Assembly (NCBI GenBank): GCA_018065365.1
Contig: JAGHTH010000186.1
Coordinates: 1 to 7,504 of the forward strand
Length of the DNA: 7,504 bases
Source of the DNA: Candidatus Coliplasma caballi
GTDB taxonomy: Bacteria > Bacillota > Clostridia > Oscillospirales > CAG-382
Reading direction: 5' to 3'
Positions within the stretch are counted from its first letter, which is position 1; every line of letters starts with the position of its first letter. Positions 1-5,887 of the stretch are shown here, piece after piece. A program made the translations under genes and the position numbers. The notes beneath the pieces were generated by a model that was given only the letters and a program-made list of their open reading frames with translations, was not told the DNA's origin and did no database searches.

Positions 1-1
1 C

Positions 2-30
2 TTGACAAATTCACCAAATCGTGCTATACT
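2..30 (+). promoter_or_regulatory. Sigma-A promoter for the ktrB-ktrA-ybaK operon
   Basis: A perfect -35 box TTGACA (2-7), a 17-base spacer, and a -10 box TATACT (25-30, one mismatch to TATAAT). Transcription would start near base 37, leaving a leader of under 30 bases before the ktrB start. That is too short for a c-di-AMP (ydaO-type) riboswitch, which often precedes potassium uptake genes in Firmicutes. The box lies inside the upstream extension of the ktrB reading frame, which argues against any ktrB start before base 37. Confidence 0.85.
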
Positions 31-50
31 GTGGCTGTTTGAAACGAAAA

Positions 51-57
51 AAGGAGG
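51..57 (+). promoter_or_regulatory. Ribosome binding site fixing the ktrB start
   Basis: AAGGAGG is a full Shine-Dalgarno match, with 7 bases to the TTG at 65. It decides in favour of TTG 65 over the upstream TTG at base 2, which is part of the -35 box. Confidence 0.85.
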
Positions 58-64
58 GATCGGG

Positions 65-1414
65 TTGCGCAAACGGATCCAATCAATGAGCGAGGGAAAG
101 AAACTCGCGCTTGGCTTTGCGGCGATCGTTCTCGTGGGAACGGCGTTGCTGATGCTCCCGGTCGCTTCGCGTGACGGGCGCTCCTGCGGGCTGCTGACCG
201 CGCTCTTTACCGCAACTTCTTCAACCTGCGTTACGGGGTTGATCGTGCAGGATACCTGGGTGCAATGGAGCGGTTTCGGGCAGGCGGTTTTGCTCGCTCT
301 CATCGAAACCGGCGGGCTTGGTTTTATGTCCGCGGCATCGTTCTTCATCTTCGTGCTCAAAAAGAAAGCCGGGATGCGCCAGCAGATGATGATTGCGCAG
401 TCGATCGGCGTGGACGACATGGGCGACCTGATGCGGATCCAGAAACGGATGCTGTTCTGCGGTCTTTTGACCGAAGCGGCAGGCGCGATGCTGCTGACCG
501 TCCGCTTCCTGTTTTCCTACGATTTCGTAACGTCGCTCAAACTCGGCGTATTCCATTCGATTTCCGCGTTCTGCAACGCCGGCTTCGATATTCTCGGGTT
601 TGAAACGCCCGGGCAGAGCTTGATTCCTTACGGAAAAGATCCGTTCGTCTGCATCACGCTCGCGTTACTGATCATCCTCGGCGGCATCGGGTTTCTCGTC
701 TGGGACGAACTGATCCGTGTCCGCTCGCCGAAAAAATGGAGCGTCTATACCAAACTCGTCCTCGGAACCACGGCGGCGCTGCTGCTTGCCGGAACGGTGC
801 TTACGCTCATAACGGAATGGGACAACCCGGCAACGCTCGGGACGATGAACGTTCCCGAAAAGATCAACGCCGCGTTCTTCCAATCCGCGACGCTGCGCAC
901 GGCGGGATTTGCCGGGATCGACCAGGGCGGTCTGACCGAAGCGGGCAAAGGCGTTTCGATCTTCTTCATGTTGATCGGCGGCTCCTCCGGATCGACGGCG
1001 GGCGGCCTCAAAACCGTTACGTTCGTGGTGCTGGTGCTGTTCCTGCTCTCCCGCGCGAGAGGGAAGAAAACCGTAAGCGTTTCGCACCGCACGATCCCGG
1101 ACAAGTACGTGCTGGACGCGATCACGATTTTCGGGATCATGGTTGGTCTGCTGTTTGCGGGCGCGGTGGTGCTCTGCGCGACGACGCCGGGCATTTCGTT
1201 CTCGGACGCGCTGTATGAAACGACTTCCGCGATCGCGACGGTCGGTCTGACGACGGGAATTACGCCGACGTTAAGCGTCCCCGCCAAACTTCTCTTAATT
1301 CTTTATATGTATTTCGGGCGCGTCGGTGTGCTGACGATCAGTTTGGGCTTTTTACGGGAAAAGCCGGCGAACAATCAATACCAATACGCGCATACCAATC
1401 TTCTGATCGGTTGA
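65..1414 (+). CDS. ktrB: KtrB/TrkH-family potassium uptake protein, membrane subunit
   Basis: This is the ion-conducting membrane subunit of a Ktr-type K+ (probably Na+-coupled) uptake system, 449 residues, a usual KtrB length. Counting from the TTG at 65, the four channel-like repeats each show a pore-loop signature: S53-T-C-V-T-G-L59, S167-A-F-C-N-A-G-F174, S274-A-T-L-R-T-A-G-F282, and T386-T-S-A-I-A-T-V-G-L-T-T-G398. The conserved glycine of each selectivity filter is present. Hydrophobic helices flank the loops, and the first spans about residues 14-33. The TTG start is chosen for its strong ribosome binding site and because the upstream extension overlaps the promoter. The stop is 16 bases before ktrA, its expected partner, which favours KtrB over the larger TrkH. 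It appears intact. The family call is secure, while ion coupling is inferred from the family. Confidence 0.95.
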   Translation: MRKRIQSMSEGKKLALGFAAIVLVGTALLMLPVASRDGRSCGLLTALFTATSSTCVTGLIVQDTWVQWSGFGQAVLLALIETGGLGFMSAASFFIFVLKKKAGMRQQMMIAQSIGVDDMGDLMRIQKRMLFCGLLTEAAGAMLLTVRFLFSYDFVTSLKLGVFHSISAFCNAGFDILGFETPGQSLIPYGKDPFVCITLALLIILGGIGFLVWDELIRVRSPKKWSVYTKLVLGTTAALLLAGTVLTLITEWDNPATLGTMNVPEKINAAFFQSATLRTAGFAGIDQGGLTEAGKGVSIFFMLIGGSSGSTAGGLKTVTFVVLVLFLLSRARGKKTVSVSHRTIPDKYVLDAITIFGIMVGLLFAGAVVLCATTPGISFSDALYETTSAIATVGLTTGITPTLSVPAKLLLILYMYFGRVGVLTISLGFLREKPANNQYQYAHTNLLIG

Positions 1415-1430
1415 AAGGACGGTTTCTCTT

Positions 1431-2096
1431 ATGGAAACGAAAGACAAATTCAATTCATTTGCGGTCATCGGACTCGGACGGTTCGGCAGCCAGCTCGCTT
1501 CGCGGCTGTATGAGCAGGGAAAGGACGTTCTGATCATCGACCGGCGCGAAGAATATGTGCAGGCGCTTGCCGACCACGCCACTCGCGCGGCAATGGCGGA
1601 CGCCTCGAACAAAGAAGTGCTGATGAGTTTGGGCGTGCAGAACGTCGATTGTGCGATCGTTTCGATCGCGTCCGACCTCGCTTCGTCCGTGCTCGTAACC
1701 ATGAACCTCAAAACGATCGGCGTTCCGCACATCATCTGCAAAGCGCACGACGAAACCCACCGCGAAATTCTCGAAAAGCTCGGCGCCGACGAAGTGATCA
1801 TTCCGGAGCGCGCCGTCGCAGACAAACTCGCGCACAATCTGACCGCGCAGAATTTCATGGAATACATCGAACTTTCCGCCGATTACGCGATCGTGGAACG
1901 GAAAGTCCCTGCGTCGTGGGTGGGAAAGACCATCCTCGAACTGAATATCCGCGCAAAATACGGGCTCAACATCATCGCGTTCAAACGCGGCAGCGGCATT
2001 ACGGTTTCGCCCGGCGCGAACGACGCGTTTGCCGAGGGCGACGTTCTCGTGCTGCTCGGCGGCAACGAATCCCTAAAGAAAATCGAACGGCTGTAA
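1431..2096 (+). CDS. ktrA: KtrA, RCK-domain gating subunit of potassium uptake
   Basis: This is the cytosolic regulatory subunit, which in the family forms an octameric ring under the KtrB dimer and gates it by nucleotide binding. It has 221 residues, the normal size for a single-RCK KtrA and half that of a two-domain TrkA. The N-terminal RCK Rossmann domain (about 8-130) has the glycine motif G14-L-G-R-F-G19 and an acidic residue, D37, closing the second beta strand, as expected for ATP/ADP or NAD binding. The RCK_C domain (about 140-221) includes the segment N-I-R-A-K-Y-G-L-N-I. In several Firmicutes this domain binds cyclic di-AMP, which closes the transporter; binding here is inferred, not seen. 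AAAGGA (1414-1419) overlaps the ktrB stop and lies 11 bases before the ATG, so translation is probably coupled. Confidence 0.95.
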   Translation: METKDKFNSFAVIGLGRFGSQLASRLYEQGKDVLIIDRREEYVQALADHATRAAMADASNKEVLMSLGVQNVDCAIVSIASDLASSVLVTMNLKTIGVPHIICKAHDETHREILEKLGADEVIIPERAVADKLAHNLTAQNFMEYIELSADYAIVERKVPASWVGKTILELNIRAKYGLNIIAFKRGSGITVSPGANDAFAEGDVLVLLGGNESLKKIERL

Positions 2097-2117
2097 GGGC
2101 GTAAAGGAGAATGCACC

Positions 2118-2603
2118 ATGGCGATCGAAAAGGTCAAAGCGTTTTTCGCAAAGTTCGGGTTGGCGGATCGTATCCGCGAATTTGAAACCTCCAGCGCAAC
2201 GGTTGCACTCGCGGCGCAGGCGCTCGGCTGCGCGGAAAACCGCATCGCGAAAACGTTGTCTTTCCACGTCGGCGAAAAGGTCGTATTGGTCGTAGCCGCA
2301 GGCGACGCCAAGATCGACAACGCAAAATACAAAGCCCGCTTCGGAACGAAAGCGAAAATGCTCGCGTTCGAGGAAGCGGAGGAACTGATCGGACACGCCG
2401 TCGGCGGTGTCTGCCCGTTTGCCGTCAACGAGGGCGTGGAGACCTATCTGGACGTGTCGCTGAAACGTTTTGAAACGGTGTTTCCCGCCTGCGGAAGCTC
2501 CAACAGCGCGATCGAGCTGACGATCGCAGAACTCGAAACCTATTCCGGTTATCAAGAATGGGTGGACGTCTGTAAACTCCCCGAGGAAACGCCTGCCGTT
2601 TGA
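2118..2603 (+). CDS. YbaK/EbsC-family aminoacyl-tRNA deacylase
   Basis: This 161-residue single-domain protein of the YbaK/ProXp family (tRNA_edit domain, about residues 20-150) probably hydrolyses mischarged aminoacyl-tRNA in trans. The family includes Cys-tRNA(Pro) and Ala-tRNA(Pro) deacylases. K45, in the segment R42-I-A-K-T-L, matches the conserved active-site lysine position. Other family landmarks are V95-G-G-V-C-P-F-A-V103 and the C-terminal P123-A-C-G-S-S-N-S-A segment. The start is the ATG at 2118, 8 bases after GGAG in AAAGGAGA (2103-2110). An ATG at 2111 is out of frame. It lies 21 bases after ktrA and probably shares its transcript, although no functional link to potassium is known. 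The substrate cannot be told from sequence alone. Many such proteins are annotated only as YbaK/EbsC family. Confidence 0.88.
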   Translation: MAIEKVKAFFAKFGLADRIREFETSSATVALAAQALGCAENRIAKTLSFHVGEKVVLVVAAGDAKIDNAKYKARFGTKAKMLAFEEAEELIGHAVGGVCPFAVNEGVETYLDVSLKRFETVFPACGSSNSAIELTIAELETYSGYQEWVDVCKLPEETPAV

Positions 2604-2615
2604 AAACGCAAAAAC

Positions 2616-2650
2616 AAAGGGCAACTTCTGACGATCGGAAGTTGCCTTTT
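2616..2650. terminator. Bidirectional intrinsic terminator between convergent genes
   Basis: GGCAACTTC (2620-2628) pairs perfectly with GAAGTTGCC (2638-2646). The inner bases can extend the stem to a CGA triloop (2632-2634), with one wobble pair. TTTTT follows on the + strand (2647-2651). On the - strand the other side reads CTTTGTTTT. It therefore fits termination of both the ktr operon (stop at 2603) and the HTH gene (stop at 2653). Confidence 0.88.
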
Positions 2651-2652
2651 TC

Positions 2653-3237
2653 TTATTTCTTCTTGATCCTCGACCACAACCAAATGATCGCCTGCCCGGG
2701 AATTCCGAACAGGAACACCTGCCAGAACAGGATGCCGTTGGTCAGCAGCGTCAGGAAAACCGCCGTCAGCGTTGCCCAAAGGAGCAGCGAAACGATCAGA
2801 TAGTTCCGCCGGCGGTTGAACCACACGCTGTTCAGGACCAGCCACACGATTGTGGACACCGGCAGCGCATAGACGAACGCGAGCCACGAAACGCTTCCGT
2901 GCGGCCCGGCGAGCAAAAACGAAAACGCGATGACCGCCAACAGCCACACGAGCAGAATACTCATTCCGAGGATCGGCGCCTTGCGATGACGCGGCGCGGC
3001 GGGCAATTCTTCCGCGGCGGGATCGTGCGTCCCGTTTACGAGGTCGTCCAGCGAAACGCCGAACAACTTTGCCATTTCGATCAGCACGAGCACGTCGGGA
3101 AGCGACTCGGCGCGTTCCCATTTGGAAATCGCCTTGTCGGAATAGTTGAGTTTTTCCGCGAGTTCAAGCTGCGTCATCCCGGAGCGCTGACGGAGAAACG
3201 TGATATTTGACGCAATGATTCTTTTTTCTTCTTCCGT
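2653..3237 (-). CDS. XRE-family HTH regulator with about four membrane segments, non-standard start
   Basis: A putative membrane-anchored transcription regulator. From the ACG at 3237 it has 194 residues. An XRE HTH lies at about 7-66, including M21-T-Q-L-E-L-A-E-K-L and Y32-S-D-K-A-I-S-K-W-E-R42, then a Pro/Ala-rich linker (70-87) and hydrophobic segments near 88-110, 115-139, 146-166 and 168-187, ending in R-I-K-K-K. The first standard start is the ATG at 3177 (174 residues), but that has no Shine-Dalgarno sequence and removes HTH helix 1. The frame continues upstream as a normal family N-terminus (E-K-R-I-I-A-S-N-I-T-F-L-R), with ACG where ATG is expected, behind AAAGGAAAGG (3248-3257). 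No ATG, GTG or TTG lies between 3177 and the in-frame TAA at 3256-3258. The product may start at ACG, at ATT, or be an N-terminally damaged allele. It follows the cotransporter on the same strand. Its target genes and signal are unknown. Confidence 0.8.
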   Translation of the reverse strand, partial: TEEEKRIIASNITFLRQRSGMTQLELAEKLNYSDKAISKWERAESLPDVLVLIEMAKLFGVSLDDLVNGTHDPAAEELPAAPRHRKAPILGMSILLVWLLAVIAFSFLLAGPHGSVSWLAFVYALPVSTIVWLVLNSVWFNRRRNYLIVSLLLWATLTAVFLTLLTNGILFWQVFLFGIPGQAIIWLWSRIKKK

Positions 3238-3247
3238 AAAAACCCCG

Positions 3248-3257
3248 CCTTTCCTTT
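3248..3257 (-). promoter_or_regulatory. Shine-Dalgarno sequence supporting the ACG start of the HTH gene
   Basis: On the - strand a doubled AAAGGAAAGG overlaps the cotransporter stop codon and ends 10 bases before the ACG at 3237-3235. No comparable purine-rich site precedes the ATG at 3177. This supports initiation near 3237 and translational coupling to the upstream gene. Confidence 0.55.
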
Positions 3258-5013
3258 ATGCTTTTTGCTCCGGAATGGAATATTTTGCCGTGTAATCGCG
3301 GTACATTCTGGAGAAATCTTCGTTGTCGGAACGGATGCCGGACAGATAACGGTGCATATCCATTTCCTCGTGCATGGTTTCCAGAACGCAGCCGGCGACG
3401 TTGGAACAGTGATCGGACACACGTTCGAGGTTGGTCAGAATGTCGGACAGAATGAAACCGTGCTCGAGCGTACATTTGCTCTGCTGCAGCCGCAGGGTGT
3501 GGTTCAGACGGATCTGTCTGCGCAGATTGTCAACCACCTGTTCGAGCGGCTCGACCGCCGCCGCGGCTTTGGCGTCGTTGTCGCGGAACGCTTTGAGCGC
3601 GAGATCGAGGATCTCGCTGACCGCCTTCTCCATGATCGCAAGTTCCTGCTCTGCTTCGGGCGTAAAGCGGAACTTCTTCTCCAACATTTCTTCCGCGGAT
3701 TCCACCAGGTTGACCGCGTGGTCGGAAATACGCTCAAAATCGCCGATCAGTCGGAGCAGCTTCGCGGCTTCCGAACTTCCCATCTCGGAGAGCTGCTGCG
3801 CGGAAATCTTGATGAGGTAAGATCCCGTGCGGTCTTCGTAACGGTCCACGAGTTCTTCTTTGTCGCGGATCGACTTTGCGATATTCGGCTCATACTGTCT
3901 TAACATCATGAGCGCGTCTTCCATGGCGTTGATCGAGAACATTGCCATTTCCTGTACGGCAGTTTCGCAGTTGTTCAGCGCGACGGCAGGCGTGGAAAGC
4001 AAGTGATCGTCAAGCGAGCGGAACTCGTTCTTCTCGTCGGAGGAACGGACGAACAGCTTCGTCATTCGCACCAACACATTGTTGAAAGGCAGGACGAGAA
4101 CGGCTGCGATCAGATTGAGCAGCGTGTGGACCATCGCGACGTCCACGGAACTCATGCTTTCGCTCATAAACGGGAACGATACGAACAAATTGATCACGTA
4201 GAACAGCACGACGACCAGCGTTTTGCCGATCAGATTGAACAGCAAATGCACCATTGCCGTGCGCTTGGCGTCTTTGGAAGTGCCGAGCGAGGCGATCAGC
4301 GCCGTTACGCAGGCACCGAAGTTCATGCCGAGGATGATCGGAATGGCGAGCTTGTAGGTAATGATCCCGGTCGAGCAGAGCGCCTGTAAAATACCGACGG
4401 ACGCGGAGGAGGACTGAATGATCGCCGTAACTGCCGTACCGACGAGAACGCCGGCGATCGGAGAAGAAAAAGCGGTCAGTAGATCACGGAACTCGGGCGA
4501 CTCCTTGAGACCGGAAACGGCGCCGGACATCGTTTCGATGCCGAACATCAGCACCGCAAATCCGAGGAACACCATGCCGATCTCTTTTTTGCGTTGGTTT
4601 TTGCTGAAAATGACGAGAATGATACCAACGAGCGCGAGCAGGGGAGAAAACGAGGTCGGTTTGAGCATCCGGATCCAAAAAACGTCCGATTGCAGCCCCG
4701 TCAGCGAGATCATCCATGCCGTGATCGTGGTACCGAGGTTGGCGCCGAGGATCACACCGACCGATTGCTGCAGCGTCATCATACCCGCGCTGACAAAACC
4801 GACCACCATCGCGGTCGTCGCGGAGGAAGATTGAATGACAACGGTAAAGATCAATCCGAGCAAAAACCCGTAGATCGGCTTTCCGGTAAATTTGAGGAGC
4901 AGGGAACTCATGCGCTTGCCCGCGCACTGTTCGAGATTGGTGCTCATCAGATTCATGCCGAGCAGGAACATACAGAGTCCGCCGAGCATGGTCAGACAGT
5001 CAAAAACGTCCAT
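3256..5013 (-). CDS. Na/Pi cotransporter family protein with C-terminal PhoU domain
   Basis: A 585-residue member of the PNaS/NptA family, predicted to import inorganic phosphate with sodium across the inner membrane. Two inverted Na/Pi-cotransporter repeats each carry the family's QSSSA signature: Q61-S-S-S-A-T-T, then G90-A-N-L-G-T-T; and Q200-S-S-S-A-S, then G229-M-N-F-G-A-C. Hydrophobic helices fill about residues 5-320. The C-terminal third (about 340-560) is polar, helical and PhoU-like, with segments such as L-L-R-L-I-G-D-F-E-R-I-S-D-H-A-V-N and L-T-N-L-E-R-V-S-D-H-C-S-N. The paired E-R-x-S-D-H motifs are typical metal-binding helices of PhoU repeats. Full-length and intact. The ATG at 5013 follows GAGGA (5023-5027) by 9 bases. 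Phosphate as substrate is inferred from family; some homologues are uncharacterised. The PhoU part may gate transport. Its own promoter lies upstream. Confidence 0.93.
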   Translation of the reverse strand: MDVFDCLTMLGGLCMFLLGMNLMSTNLEQCAGKRMSSLLLKFTGKPIYGFLLGLIFTVVIQSSSATTAMVVGFVSAGMMTLQQSVGVILGANLGTTITAWMISLTGLQSDVFWIRMLKPTSFSPLLALVGIILVIFSKNQRKKEIGMVFLGFAVLMFGIETMSGAVSGLKESPEFRDLLTAFSSPIAGVLVGTAVTAIIQSSSASVGILQALCSTGIITYKLAIPIILGMNFGACVTALIASLGTSKDAKRTAMVHLLFNLIGKTLVVVLFYVINLFVSFPFMSESMSSVDVAMVHTLLNLIAAVLVLPFNNVLVRMTKLFVRSSDEKNEFRSLDDHLLSTPAVALNNCETAVQEMAMFSINAMEDALMMLRQYEPNIAKSIRDKEELVDRYEDRTGSYLIKISAQQLSEMGSSEAAKLLRLIGDFERISDHAVNLVESAEEMLEKKFRFTPEAEQELAIMEKAVSEILDLALKAFRDNDAKAAAAVEPLEQVVDNLRRQIRLNHTLRLQQSKCTLEHGFILSDILTNLERVSDHCSNVAGCVLETMHEEMDMHRYLSGIRSDNEDFSRMYRDYTAKYSIPEQKA

Positions 5014-5055
5014 AAAATGTGGTCCTCGTTATTTCTCGTCAAAATTCTCTATCTT

Positions 5056-5084
5056 ATTATAAACGATTTTTTGCGAAAAAGCAA
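5056..5084 (-). promoter_or_regulatory. Sigma-A-like promoter for the Na/Pi cotransporter
   Basis: On the - strand a perfect -10 box TATAAT (5061-5056) is preceded, at 17-base spacing, by TTGCTT (5084-5079, 3 of 6 matches to TTGACA). The start point would be near 5049, giving a leader of roughly 35 bases. The -35 box falls partly in one arm of an inverted repeat, so the promoter may be controlled by a regulator. Confidence 0.7.
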
Positions 5085-5107
5085 CCGCTTTCTTCGCTTT
5101 TTTGCAA
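5071..5107. repeat. Inverted repeat over the cotransporter -35 region
   Basis: TTGCGAAAAAGC (5071-5082) and GCTTTTTTGCAA (5096-5107) are complementary at 11 of 12 positions, around a 13-base loop. The single mismatch is G opposite T. The left arm covers the -35 box of the cotransporter promoter and the right arm touches the A-run forming the hpt terminator tail. It could be an operator or a chance result of A/T-rich composition. Confidence 0.4.
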
Positions 5108-5136
5108 AAAAAAGACGCGCTTTCCGGAAAAGCGCG
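5106..5136 (-). terminator. Intrinsic terminator of hpt
   Basis: On the - strand CGCGCTTT, loop TCCGG, AAAGCGCG forms a perfect 8-base-pair GC-rich stem (5136-5116), followed by TC and eight T residues (5113-5106). The stem begins 8 bases after the hpt stop. It separates hpt from the downstream cotransporter transcript. Confidence 0.92.
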
Positions 5137-5144
5137 CCCGAAAT

Positions 5145-5717
5145 TCAATTCAGTTTGTAAACCTTTTCTTTCAATACGCCGACGTAAGGAAGATTGCGGT
5201 ATTTCTCGGCGTAATCAAGCCCGTACCCGACCACGAATTCGTCGCAGCACTCAAACCCGATAAAATCGCCGTCGATCGGGCGTTCTCTGCGCGCGGTCTT
5301 GTTGAGCAGCGTCGCGATCTTGAGGGAAGCCGGCTCGCGCTTGAGCAGCTCGTTCTTCAAAAGGTACAGCGTGTTGCCGGAATCGATGATGTCTTCCACG
5401 ATGATGACGTGGCGGCCTTTCAGATCGATCTCGGTGTCTTTCTTGATTTTCAGCACGCCCGTAGAGACGGTACCGTTCCCGTAGGAAGACGCGATCAGAA
5501 AATCGGTTTCCGCGTGGATGATGAGCCCGCGCATCAGGTCGGCGTAGAAAGGATAGACACCCTTCAGGATTCCGAGGATCAGCGGATACTTCCCGGCGTA
5601 CTCCTCGTTGATCTGATCGGCGATCTCTTTGACGCGCGCCTTGATTTGTTCTTCGGTAAACAAAACGTATGCAACGTCTTTTTCGAGTTCGTTTTCCACC
5701 ATGGCAGAAAATACCAT
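5145..5717 (-). CDS. hpt: Hypoxanthine phosphoribosyltransferase
   Basis: This purine-salvage enzyme converts hypoxanthine (and usually guanine) plus PRPP to IMP or GMP in the cytoplasm. It has 190 residues, near the usual 180. Diagnostic motifs are the pyrophosphate loop L51-K-G53, the flexible-loop S78-Y-G80, and the PRPP-binding motif V104-I-I-V-E-D-I-I-D-S-G-N-T-L117 with the acidic pair E108-D109 and D112. The ATG at 5717 is chosen because AGGA (5725-5728) lies 7 bases upstream. A second in-frame ATG at 5702 would remove five residues but has poor ribosome-site spacing. It is a single-gene transcript with its own promoter and terminator, divergent from the FAD oxidoreductase. In many Firmicutes hpt sits by tilS or ftsH; here it does not. 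The call is secure. Confidence 0.96.
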   Translation of the reverse strand: MVFSAMVENELEKDVAYVLFTEEQIKARVKEIADQINEEYAGKYPLILGILKGVYPFYADLMRGLIIHAETDFLIASSYGNGTVSTGVLKIKKDTEIDLKGRHVIIVEDIIDSGNTLYLLKNELLKREPASLKIATLLNKTARRERPIDGDFIGFECCDEFVVGYGLDYAEKYRNLPYVGVLKEKVYKLN

Positions 5718-5758
5718 CCTTTTTTCCTGTTTTCGACAAATTCCGTCAGGATGCTTTT

Positions 5759-5786
5759 ATTATATCATTTTTCTGCGGAAAGTCAA
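5759..5786 (-). promoter_or_regulatory. Sigma-A promoter of hpt
   Basis: On the - strand TTGACT (5786-5781, 5 of 6 matches) is followed by a 16-base spacer and a perfect TATAAT (5764-5759). The leader to the ATG at 5717 is about 35 bases. The start of the -35 box overlaps the first copy of the 23-base tandem repeat. Confidence 0.85.
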
Positions 5787-5829
5787 GAAAAAATATTGCT
5801 TTTTTTCAAGAAAAAATGTTGCATTTTTC
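5784..5829. repeat. Tandem duplication of a 23-base unit between divergent promoters
   Basis: Units 5784-5806 and 5807-5829 both begin CAAGAAAAAAT and agree at 20 of 23 positions, differing at unit positions 12, 17 and 23. Each contains a TTGC(T/A)TTTTT stretch, and the second copy supplies the -35 box of the FAD oxidoreductase promoter. The first copy's left end overlaps the hpt -35 box. Confidence 0.75.
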
Positions 5830-5847
5830 AAAGGAAAGTAGTATAAT
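5819..5847 (+). promoter_or_regulatory. Sigma-A-like promoter of the FAD oxidoreductase
   Basis: TTGCAT (5819-5824, 3 of 6 matches), a 17-base spacer, then a perfect TATAAT (5842-5847). Transcription would start near 5854, giving a leader of about 35 bases with no room for a riboswitch. The same weak -35 pattern (TTGC) occurs in the cotransporter promoter. Confidence 0.75.
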
Positions 5848-5887
5848 CTTGTTGAAAAAGAACAAAGGGAATGAAGCGGAGGTTTTT

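Noticed and set aside
31..64. A c-di-AMP riboswitch ahead of ktrB
   Set aside because: Only about 30 bases separate the predicted transcript start from the start codon, too few for that aptamer. DNA left of the window cannot be in this transcript unless another promoter exists.
745..1287. A 180-codon - strand frame inside ktrB
   Set aside because: It is antisense to conserved pore-loop repeats of KtrB, has no ribosome site, and shows no family resemblance.
5019..5846. A 275-codon + strand open frame across hpt and its flanks
   Set aside because: It lies antisense to hpt, crosses the hpt promoter and terminator, and its ends are low-complexity Lys/Phe runs from A/T-rich intergenic DNA.
5669..5887. 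An N-terminal extension of the FAD oxidoreductase to an earlier start
   Set aside because: It would cross the -35 and -10 boxes and the tandem repeat. The ATG at 5888 has a good ribosome site and places the dinucleotide-binding motif at the usual distance from the N-terminus.
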